Shown: piece by piece, positions 1 to 26,992 of the stretch
How positions within the stretch are numbered: the first letter of the stretch is position 1
Layout of the letters: the number at the start of each line of letters is the position of its first letter
Assembly: GCA_030141605.1 (NCBI GenBank)
Contig: JAQGDQ010000867.1
Coordinates: 37,501 to 64,492, forward strand
Source: Tubiluchus corallicola
Lineage: Eukaryota > Priapulida > Priapulimorpha > Priapulimorphida > Tubiluchidae
Length of the DNA stretch: 26,992 nt
Direction of reading: 5' to 3'
Position numbers and translations under genes: made by a program
The notes under the pieces: model-generated
What the model was told of the DNA's origin: nothing
The model's database searches: none
Seen by the model: only the letters and a program-made list of their open reading frames with translations

Positions 1-441
1 CTAAACCCATGTCTTCGCAATATTACTTTTAGTGCAAAAACGTTTTGAAAGGGTGAATAAAATTATTACGAATCATTCGAAACAAAAATATTTATACAGA
101 CTGCCGTTTTATTAAAAGTGTTAAAATGTATTTAGTTTTCTTTACTTAAAATAATATTGTACAAGAGTCTGCTGCTTTAAATAAACCAGAAAATCACGTA
201 GTGCACCAGAACTAAACCAGCGTTTCAGAACTTTGAACCAGCTTTAAGGCTAATTATCCCCCTTCACTATTGGAGATTTTCATTTTTAACTCTTTCTTGT
301 CCATAGAGCACACCGAATTTTAATTTCTGTCTCCGTTTTCTACGTGGTGGACCATTATTGGAAGTCGTTGCAGGTATTTGAATAATTATTCAGTAGGACG
401 TCTTACTTAACAAAAAATAATATTAAAGCATATTGCCTGCA

Positions 442-507
442 TCAGCTGCCCTAATCATAATTACCAGTTATTATTCAGCTGCCCTAATCATAATTACTAG
501 TAATTAT
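442..507. repeat. 33-bp tandem duplication
   Basis: Two adjacent copies of a 33-bp unit (442-474 and 475-507) begin TCAGCTGCCCTAATCATAAT. They differ only by a few substitutions near their 3' ends. Confidence 0.9.
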
Positions 508-585
508 TGCAATCAGATTATTTACCGCATTTTAACGACAAAGCAAATCATAATGACGAATTTTAACTGCTATTGAGAAAATAAA

Positions 586-625
586 ATTGAATTGAATTGA
601 ATTGAATTGAATTGAATTGAATTGA
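586..625. repeat. (ATTGA)8 microsatellite
   Basis: Eight perfect tandem copies of the pentamer ATTGA, with no interruption. Confidence 0.97.
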
Positions 626-968
626 TGGATTTGTGGGCACACGTAACTATCTGATACATTCAAATGTGTTTGTTTTTTTATACTATAAATATTTTACTTT
701 CCCGCCCATTTATCGTCTCGACTAACTCCTTATAAAGTACACAAAGTTTTTCTGCCAAATTACTAAACCAACAAACCATTATCAGCTGGTTTTTTGTCGT
801 AATAACCAGCTTTATTATTCTTGCTCTGCCCACAATCAGGATTTTAGTCCTATATGTGTAGTACTAGCACGCTTAATTATGTTTTCGAAGCATATTGTAA
901 GGTACGCATTGTCACTTGTAGATGGCAGCACTTGTAGCATTGTTGTAGAATGGCGACAGCTAATAATT

Positions 969-1051
969 GAGTGTGTGTGTGTGTGTGTGCGTGCGTGCGT
1001 GCGTACGCGCGTGCGCGTGCGTGTGCGTGCGTGTGCGTGTGCGTGTGTGTT
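969..1051. repeat. TG/CG alternating purine-pyrimidine tract
   Basis: Nearly uninterrupted alternation of T or C with G. It begins as pure TG and becomes GTGCG-rich. Such tracts can adopt Z-DNA. The small ORFs that cross it encode only Cys/Val/Arg/Ala repeats and are artefacts. Confidence 0.9.
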
Positions 1052-1117
1052 ATACTGTCATGATTAGGGGTTAAGCGTGTTGTTGGTTGGTGGTTGGTGC
1101 GGCAATCACCATGGCAG

Positions 1118-1139
1118 GTGTTTGTGTGTGTGCGTGTGT

Positions 1140-1196
<57 letters not shown>

Positions 1197-1231
1197 GTGT
1201 GTGTGTGTGTGTGCGTGCATGCGTGTGTGTG
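1118..1231. repeat. Long TG microsatellite
   Basis: A TG tract of about 110 bp with few interruptions (TATG, TTGTG, GCG). It lies 70 bp after the previous TG/CG tract, so the two form a compound array. Confidence 0.93.
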
Positions 1232-1446
1232 AAGCAGAACGGACAAGAGGATTTACATTCATCTCGAAGCTATTTGTTAATTCATTATGAAATAAACATT
1301 ATACATATCTTGCTTGATTATAATTCATACTGTAACTATCTTAAAAACATTACAGTACTCAAAAATAATGACATTTGTTCGTTGAGCTTATGATTATTGG
1401 TAGCTGTCATGGCGATTTCGAATTTCAGCTTTTTTTGTAATTTCAG

Positions 1447-1606
1447 CCGTTTTCGGGCCATGCTCAATGCAACTGATCCAACTATTTTGAGAGCCATCAG
1501 ACAAAGTTTCATGTTGACAATGTTTATACCCACCAACAAAGCTTTCCTGGAAATGCCTGACTCGATGGTGTGGATGATCACCACGAGTACAAAGGAAACG
1601 ACAAAG
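1447..1606 (+). CDS. Fasciclin (FAS1) domain protein, penultimate exon (partial gene)
   Basis: The exon encodes the first half of a FAS1 domain, the roughly 140-residue fold of secreted or membrane adhesion proteins such as periostin, TGFBI and fasciclin. The reading frame runs from RFRAMLNAT through MFIPTNKAFLEMP, which matches the family H1 box (usually TVFAPTNxAF), to TTSTKETTK. It ends at a GT donor (1607) in phase 0. The start is the best of three acceptors: TTTTTTGTAATTTCAG at 1446 has a good pyrimidine tract. AG at 1428 or 1403 would add residues including NFS. Earlier exons lie outside the window or are unrecognised. I cannot name the gene from one domain. Confidence 0.75.
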
Positions 1607-1751
1607 GTACAAAATATTTTTTCAAAATGTAATTGATTGTCACAGAATTTTCTATATGTTCACACTTGTTGTTGTTGTTGTTGTTGTTCTTGCTTTTGTT
1701 GTTGCTGTTGTTGTTGTTGTTGTTCTTGTTGTTGTTGTCGTTGTTACTGCT

Positions 1752-1782
<31 letters not shown>

Positions 1783-2129
1783 TTGTTGTTGTCGTCGTCG
1801 CCGTCTTGGTTGTCACTGCTGCTGTAGCTGCTGTTGTTGTTGTCATCGTCGCCGTCGTCAATGTTGTTGTTGTTGTTGTCGTTGTTACTGCTGCTGCTGC
1901 TGCTGTTGTTGTTGTTGCTGCTGCTGTTGTTGTTTGTTGTTGTTGTTGTTGTTGTTGTCGTCGTCGTCGTCGTCGTCGCTGCTGTTGTCATTGCCCTTGT
2001 CATCGTCGTTATTGTTACCGCTACTGCTATTGTAACTGCTGCCATTATCACTGCCATTGTGTCACATTTAGCGTCACTTCATATCGGATGCCGTTATTAA
2101 TTTGTTAATTTACGTTTTATTTGTTTCAG
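1607..2129 (+). other. Intron of the FAS1-domain gene
   Basis: The donor is GTACAA and the acceptor TTTGTTTCAG. The phase is 0 on both sides. Most of the intron is a triplet-repeat array. Confidence 0.8.
1666..2060. repeat. Mosaic triplet array (GTT/GCT/GTC) in FAS1 intron
   Basis: About 390 bp made almost wholly of GTT, GCT and GTC triplets in one constant phase, with occasional ATT, ACT or CGC units. The phase lock leaves open frames on both strands that encode homopolymers (Cys, Val, Leu; Thr and Asn on the reverse). These are by-products, because the real FAS1 frame splices across the array. Confidence 0.95.
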
Positions 2130-2360
2130 ATAATAAAATATCACATGTTAAACAACATGGTTCTGACTGATAGCTTTATCCCGGGCGTACGATACAAGTT
2201 ACCAACACTGCAGGAAAACGATTTGACCATTGTAAACAAGAATGGACGTGTACGGGTCAACAGTGCTAGAATACTAACAAACGGAGATTATTTTTCTAAT
2301 TACATGACAAAAAATGGCGTCGTACACGTGATAAATAAAGTCTTAATACCACCAGTGTGA
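2130..2360 (+). CDS. Fasciclin (FAS1) domain protein, last exon
   Basis: The exon supplies 76 residues and a TGA stop, continuing in phase 0 from the previous exon. It completes the FAS1 domain: IIKYHMLNN corresponds to the conserved Tyr-His of the family; LPTLQENDLTIVNKNGRVRV is the central strand pair; NGVVHVINKVLIPP is the H2 box that ends FAS1 domains. The protein stops one residue after the domain, so there is no C-terminal transmembrane segment or GPI signal in this isoform. The likely location is extracellular matrix or cell surface, inferred from the family. Orthology to periostin or TGFBI cannot be settled from one domain. Confidence 0.88.
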   Translation: MIKYHMLNNMVLTDSFIPGVRYKLPTLQENDLTIVNKNGRVRVNSARILTNGDYFSNYMTKNGVVHVINKVLIPPV

Positions 2361-2704
2361 TATGAAAAAGGACTGCAGCCGCGCCATCTTAAATTAAAAT
2401 TAGTGCAACACCAGGCCTACATTCATCACTGAGATAAATTAACTACAGGGTAGTAACTATTTAGTTTGCAGTGTGAGTACTTACACTTTTGCAGTCCATA
2501 GCAATGCACTTTGCCGAGATGTTTGCATTAAAGCCACAGAGAATAATTAGGCCTATAGAATTAGCTACATGAATTGATTTTGTGTTTTTGTAGACTAAAG
2601 AGGCTAATGTATGTTTAAAATTTATGTTCATATTTCGACTGTACAGTAAACTGTGGCAACTTGTTGTTTTATAATAGACCTTGTAAAATAAAGTTTAAAA
2701 TAAA
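2361..2704 (+). promoter_or_regulatory. 3' UTR and tandem polyadenylation signals of the FAS1 gene
   Basis: Two AATAAA hexamers (2687-2692 and 2699-2704) follow about 325 bp of non-coding sequence after the stop. They are the first good poly(A) signals outside the coding exon. Assigning them as the transcript end is inference. Confidence 0.65.
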
Positions 2705-3436
2705 CAGAATTTTGATATAAACTCGAAATTTACTATTAAATATAGTTTTGTTTCCGGTGCTTTTTGTTAATGGTGCGACAAATGTGGGAAACCTGAATTA
2801 CTCCAAAATTAGTGAGTGCAGATGAGATAAACAAAGAGTTAAATTATTAGAAGAGTATAGCAAAGTGAAAATTGTTTTGCAGTGTGAACGAGGGATAATG
2901 CAATTAACAAAGTTTTTCCTGCGAATGCCATCATTTCGTCAGCCTATCACTTTCGCCAGTACATCATTTTTCTAGTTTGTCATTATTTTTTTATTAGTCT
3001 ATCATTTTCGCCAATGTATCATTTCGCCAGTTGTATATAATTGAGAGTAGATGTCGCGTTTTGTGGACCATTATACGGCTTACTGCGAACGCGAGCGCTA
3101 TGCAGCAATAACGGTGCGTGGGCGGATAGCGCAGTTCATAAAATCTATTGAAACTAAAGCAAATGTAACAGAACAGTGACTTAATAAGATGTTCAGGTTA
3201 ATTAGTAAATGCTCATTCAAGTCATTAATGTATTCACGCAGTTACCAAATACCCGAGTTAGAACTCGTTCAGTTACAAAGGGTCTCTGAAATATAAAGTT
3301 GTTACAACTACCAAGTAATGTGTTACCCAGAGCGCAGACAGATTACTCTAAGTACCTATCATAGCCCACCAAGTGTCCAAGGTAACAAAACATCTGCATT
3401 TAAAAAATATTCAAACATTTATAAAGTGCCTAAGTT
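2705..3436. other. Intergenic DNA, nothing firm
   Basis: No coding exon or RNA gene is recognised. Positions 2925-3035 contain imperfect repeats of a short TATCATTTTCGCCA-like motif. No promoter can be assigned. Confidence 0.6.
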
Positions 3437-3444
3437 ATCTGATC

Positions 3445-4134
3445 CAGTGGCGGCTCGTGTATAGGTACTGTGATACTACAGCGCCCCCTATTTTCACTCA
3501 TTATTATCGATAATATGCAATATAATAATCGTTTTCTATAGTTTTTCTTTATACTTGCGCGGAACCAGAGCACGTGAAGGAAGTATAATTTGCTTCACAG
3601 CCCAGCAACGCGGTGTTTGGCTGCTATGCGCATGCGACTATGCGCACATGTCTGAGATAAAACGCTGTACTTTAGGGAAAAAGAGTACTCTCGCTCACTT
3701 CAGTACGTGTTGTCAGTTGCCACGTATTTAAGAGCCGTATGTCGGCATATTCTTGACGAGGGCAAATGTTAACATATTTAGATTTTGCACAAAAAGATCT
3801 AAACACTTCAGCATTGATCCTTAGAAATAAATGCACTTGGGGCATTGCGGCAGGGAGTCCTTGCATAGAGAGAAGAGCAGAATCATGTCCCTGGACGTTT
3901 GATTCATTGTATGATGATGATGATGATATTCTTGAACTGTGACAATTTACGCTATTCGTAAGAAAACAATATTTTTGTTTAGGAGTTGATCAAAGTTATG
4001 TTTAAATTAGTTTGTTTGTTTAAAATTACAATTACAACATTATAATTACATAATCTTATGTTTGTTTCGTTTTACACACTAAAAAATTTTAATTTTGCAG
4101 CACTCCCACTAATTTCAACTACAAGCCGTCACTG
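3445..4134 (+). mobile_element. hAT-like non-autonomous DNA transposon, copy 1 (690 bp)
   Basis: The left end is CAGTGGCGGCTCGTG and the right end, reverse-complemented, is CAGTGACGGCTTGTA, giving terminal inverted repeats of about 15 bp. The flanking octamers are ATCTGATC (3437-3444) and GTCTGATC (4135-4142), an 8-bp target duplication with one mismatch. Ends of the CAGNG type with 8-bp duplications are characteristic of hAT transposons (family knowledge). There is no transposase ORF, so the element must be mobilised in trans. A shorter copy in opposite orientation lies at 9953-10437 and confirms both ends. About 200 bp of the interior (roughly 3725-3925, including a small GAT repeat) are absent from that copy. 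Confidence 0.85.
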
Positions 4135-4142
4135 GTCTGATC

Positions 4143-5769
4143 TACCAAAATTATTAATATTTACACTTAATACGAGTGCCTAAGCTGTAATATCATTATT
4201 GACGCTGTTATCGTGCCTTGTCACTAAGTGTGCCCTTATAAATATCAACTTTACCAAGGTGCTCAGCTACAAACTGTTGACTTTTTACGTGTTTGTACGC
4301 CAACCTACTTTGCAAAACACAAGAATAAAAAATCAACTTCTCTCAAAATAACTTGTTAGGTACATGATTAATGATAAAAATTAATTGAATTATGGTTTAA
4401 GCTGTATAAACTGAGCAAAGCAGGTCATAATTTCATGACATTCATACTTAATTTTAATATTCTTATATGCAAAAAACGTTATGGTACATTGGATAAAATA
4501 ATAAAAGCTAGGTACCTCACAAGTTGTTGCCCGATTCCATAGTTTTTTTGTGTGTAGTCTTCAAAAACTAAATTTTAATTACGTCTGTTTCCTGTAATAA
4601 TTGCGGAATTTACAGTTTTAATATTTGTAATAGTTGATGTGTTTTAAAATTCGTATCACTGATTTATTGTTATTAATCTTGTTTCATTCGACCTGGCCTC
4701 AAGCCCGAAACTCGTAGTCTTTGCCATGCCCTCTCTGTTAAATTTACTATTCGCTCCTTAAAAGCAGAGAAGATGCGCAATGTGTCTAGCACAGATTTCT
4801 TCCTTTGTTCAGTCATCTTTTTTCAGCGTGACTTCAAACCTCTTCGTTTTCTCATCTCTGTTGCTTTTTTAGGAATTAAAAATTATCTGTTTCGATTTAT
4901 ATTATTTTCAGTTATAACTTCGTAGTTAAACCATAATTATTAGTTTTTTCTCATCGTTCCACATTCCAATATATGTTCTTCAGTTTCATCCTCTGTTTTT
5001 ACACACTGAACATATCAAATCTTTTTTCAAAGAATTTTTATAATTACATTTACCATAAACTAATTTCAGTTTAACTTCAAAATCTATTTAATTTAACTTT
5101 ATTTAATAAAGGTCTCTCGTTTCTTCGAACTACATTATATTCACATAAATACTTTTAAATATTCACTTATATACTTTTTAACTCTCCCGTCCCATAACTC
5201 AAAAACCCAAATTTAGTTTCTGTTCTTATCTCTTCTTGCTCGCTTTGTTTAGCGCATTGACATTATTGATGATGATTATCGACAATACAATTTTAAAAAA
5301 AATTGAAGAAAACTACTGGGGGAGCCATGACAACATGAGAAATAAGAAATCGATATTGTTCTAACAGAGTAAGAGTTTGATGTACAGTTTTGTTGCACCT
5401 AGGAAGGAATAATTTAAAAAGAATTTTTTTCTCCCGCCTTACCGTCTTTCTAGCCGCGCTATTTTACTTTGAGTTAAGTATGTTATGAAACAACGTTAAC
5501 TTTCCGTAGAGCTTTCTTTGGGACATCTTTGCTCCACTGGTGATGAGTCGTGAAAGGCTCCAAAAATAAAATTGGAGTAAAGCGAAGTAATCGCCGGCTA
5601 ACATAAAGAGTATCTTTATTGCGTCAGTGAGGGAGTCATTGAGAAGTGTGGTTGTGATTTTATTGATAAGGCAGCTGTTTTTACTGGATTTTTAGTGATT
5701 ACTAATTTGTCGACAAAATTAAATATTGCTCTCTGTTTCATTTCAATGTAAGCGCTTTGAAGATAAGTC
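4143..5769. other. Intergenic DNA upstream of PGM2
   Basis: No exon is recognised. A 47-codon minus-strand frame (4673-4816) ends in GLRPGRMKQD. The DNA at its 3' end resembles 20888-20955 in a PGM2 intron, so it is probably repeat-derived. The PGM2 promoter and transcription start must lie in the last few hundred bases, but I see no convincing TATA box or initiator. Confidence 0.5.
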
Positions 5770-25081
<19,312 letters not shown>

Positions 25082-25530
25082 GAAGCCTACTCAGCCTCTT
25101 ACAATAGATATGGGTAGAATGTTGTGCATTTTATCTTGAACTTTCCGGACCAGTTTTGCATTACGTTAGTTTTGATGTGTTGAGGACATGTATTAATACT
25201 CTAGTCTGAACACATGCACAGTTAAGTAGTTTTTAAAGTATTTAGTTACTATGAAAAATGTAGTAAAAAGTAGTTTATTAAGGCCATCACTCTTGAATAC
25301 TTTTTGAGTGCCGGCCAGAAAAATTTGACATAGTTGATGCTGTAGTGGTACCCTCATGATAATACATATGCATTATTGTAGCTAGTAACAGTATGAAATA
25401 GTTAATTCAAAATTAAAAAATTCTTCAGTCCTTCAAACTCACATGTGAGGGTTTCAATTCTTACTTAATAGCTTCTGTTTGATCCTTTCTGGTACAATTG
25501 GTATTCTCCATCATCACCTGTAGATGTAGT
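25082..25530 (+). other. PGM2 3' UTR and flank
   Basis: Non-coding. There is no AATAAA near the stop; the first candidate signal is ATTAAA at 25412-25417, about 330 bp after the stop. Assignment is tentative. Confidence 0.4.
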
Positions 25531-25667
25531 ATTTAAAGGAAAGAACAAGTCACAAAGTGATCGCGACTTTAAAGCGATTTTACTTGTTATTATTAAATCC
25601 TTCTAGCATTTTTCGCGAACATTTAAATAAGCCTAACCTCCTCGAAAGCTTGATCTTTCCTTTAAAT
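25531..25667. mobile_element. 137-bp TIR element, possible MITE
   Basis: The left end ATTTAAAGGAAAGAACAAG and the right end (reverse complement) ATTTAAAGGAAAGATCAAG match at 18 of 19 positions. Within each end TTAA is followed by AGGAAAGA, so it may be a TTAA-targeting element of 129 bp (TIR AGGAAAGAWCAAG). Confidence 0.6.
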
Positions 25668-26109
25668 ATGTTGCTATTTATTTTTGCTCATCTGCAGGCG
25701 GTTAAAAATGCCTGCACCGATACACGATGTGTGTTTATATGTACAACTCATAAGCAAATTCGTGTAGCTCTTAACTTATTTTACATGCTTATTAATTTTG
25801 TATAGATTAATGTAGATAGTGATAAATTTATGTAGTAATTTAATACATAGGCTTTGTACTTTCATTTAAGCTAAGTCTTTAACTTTCGTGCACAGTGCAT
25901 AACTGTTGCTTTCTTGTGTCTTATATAATCCACTGGGTTGGTTATATTTATGTTGTTGGTTTGTGAATTTTATTAATTTTGCAAAAAAGTTTTTTATTTT
26001 AAGAGCCAGTAGCAGTTCTTTTCCATGTTTCTAGTTTGTTAATGATATTGAGTAGTAGATTTAACTGATCTGTATGTTTATGCAGCTGTTTGTCATTTTA
26101 AATGATGCA
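25668..26109. other. 3' flank, nothing recognised
   Basis: AT-rich, with no recognisable gene or element. Confidence 0.6.
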
Positions 26110-26486
26110 CAGTAAGCCTTTTCACAGTTCCAGCAATTGAAGATGAACGGCAAAGGTCAAAGGTTAATATTTGTGTACACTTGACAATGCCTCACTGTTC
26201 ATGCTATTCGAATACTAACAGTTTAAACAGCTAGAATCTTACCTGCTCCATTTTTTCTTGTTCCCAAGCAAGATTCTGCTAGTAAATCACACTACACACA
26301 GACTAATGCATAATTAAATAAAGGCCATGTAAAACAACTGAAGTCTGTGAACTGATGTGGCAGACGGGTTTACTTTATGCACATGTCATGTGACGGTTGT
26401 AGTTAAGATGCGTTGCAGTGGTACACTTAACCTTTGACCTACAGAAACTGCACGTGGGCACAACGAAACTGTAAAAAGGCTTATTG
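26110..26486 (+). mobile_element. TIR repeat family X, copy 2 (377 bp)
   Basis: Collinear with 19068-19758 but without the minisatellite: a single unit AACCTTTGACCTACAGAAAC occurs near 26428. The ends CAGTAAGCCTTTTCACAGTT and (reverse complement) CAATAAGCCTTTTTACAGTT are better-preserved TIRs than those of copy 1. Confidence 0.75.
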
Positions 26487-26992
26487 TTGACCTGTTTTGA
26501 TTTCTTATCTCTAGTCGCTAGGTTGCACATCGGTTTCTTATTTTTTTACAATCATTTTTTTGTATTTTTGTTGTAATGGTCGATTTTAGTTGTCTTTTTT
26601 TGACATATATACACGTATGTGACAAAATCACTTTTTACGACTTCAGCAGCTAATATTTATTTCAATTTGCGTAGCACATATTGGCCAAACGTGAATCGAG
26701 TTATGAGTGATATTCTTTAGCCTGGCATTACTGAGCATCTTTATTTTAATACGGGCCTGCTTCCTCGTCATTTGCTTCCAAATTTTATGATGAATTTGAA
26801 ACTGGTTAAACGTGCAGCATATGTGATGTAGCTTGAGAAAATAACGAAAAATTAATATCCTTAGAATCCATCATAATTTTAGGCGTACTCTTTATGTTAA
26901 GATTATGACAGTGTCTTTGGTTAAGGAATGACAATTGTCGTGTGTGTTATTATGTTTATTGCGGTCGAATGCATGTATTAAAATATTTTTCA
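26487..26992. other. 3' flank, nothing recognised
   Basis: No exon, RNA gene or repeat structure is supported. Confidence 0.6.

Larger units (their letters stand above)
1..1446. other. 5' flank, or upstream intron of the FAS1 gene; no exon recognised
   Basis: I find no translated stretch here that resembles a known protein and also has plausible splice sites. The segment holds short tandem repeats and TG/CG tracts, listed separately. Because the downstream exon enters a FAS1 domain in its middle, this region is probably an intron of that gene, with the earlier exons lying before the window. That is inference. Confidence 0.6.

Noticed and set aside
1578-2108. Poly-Thr/Asn/Ser, poly-Cys and poly-Val frames in the FAS1 intron
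   Set aside because: Triplet-repeat artefacts; the FAS1 reading frame splices over them in phase 0.
2334-2339. AATAAA as a poly(A) signal
   Set aside because: It lies inside the FAS1 coding exon, in the conserved N-K-V stretch. The tandem signals at 2687-2704 are better placed.

Overview
The window is intron-rich, AT-rich animal DNA. There are no operons or ribosome binding sites. Its two genes are split by GT-AG introns, and several types of non-autonomous transposon and long microsatellites fill the introns. The protein content (a PGM2-type phosphopentomutase and a fasciclin-domain protein) and the repeat content fit a non-vertebrate metazoan, probably marine. I cannot name the group from sequence alone.

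Layout. Positions 1-1446 hold no recognisable exon, only a 33-bp tandem duplication, an (ATTGA)8 array and long TG/CG tracts. The last two exons of a fasciclin (FAS1) domain gene follow on the plus strand (about 1447-1606 and 2130-2360), split by an intron carrying a mosaic GTT/GCT/GTC triplet array; polyadenylation signals lie at 2687-2704. Positions 2705-5769 are intergenic and contain a 690-bp hAT-like element with an 8-bp target duplication. From 5770 to 25081 lies one complete PGM2-type gene on the plus strand: 18 exons, 1809 nt of coding sequence, 602 residues. Every exon junction keeps frame, and all catalytic motifs are present (TASHNP, DPDADR, GNELG, FEEAIG, RTSGTEPK). The remainder (25082-26992) is 3' flank with a 137-bp TIR element and a second copy of a dispersed repeat.

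The PGM2 introns hold most of the unusual material: a tRNA-derived SINE-like segment, a second inverted copy of the hAT-like element, a 414-bp element flanked by TTGCTGTG, a 582-bp pogo-like element, an antisense LINE tail, a 287-bp Tc1/mariner MITE, a 511-bp piggyBac-type MITE, a TIR repeat in which a 32-bp minisatellite has expanded, and a triplet tract of about 1.2 kb with 42 uninterrupted GCT units. The two genes have no obvious joint function; they are same-strand neighbours. I see no novel multi-gene system here. The points worth following are the repeat dynamics inside a housekeeping gene.
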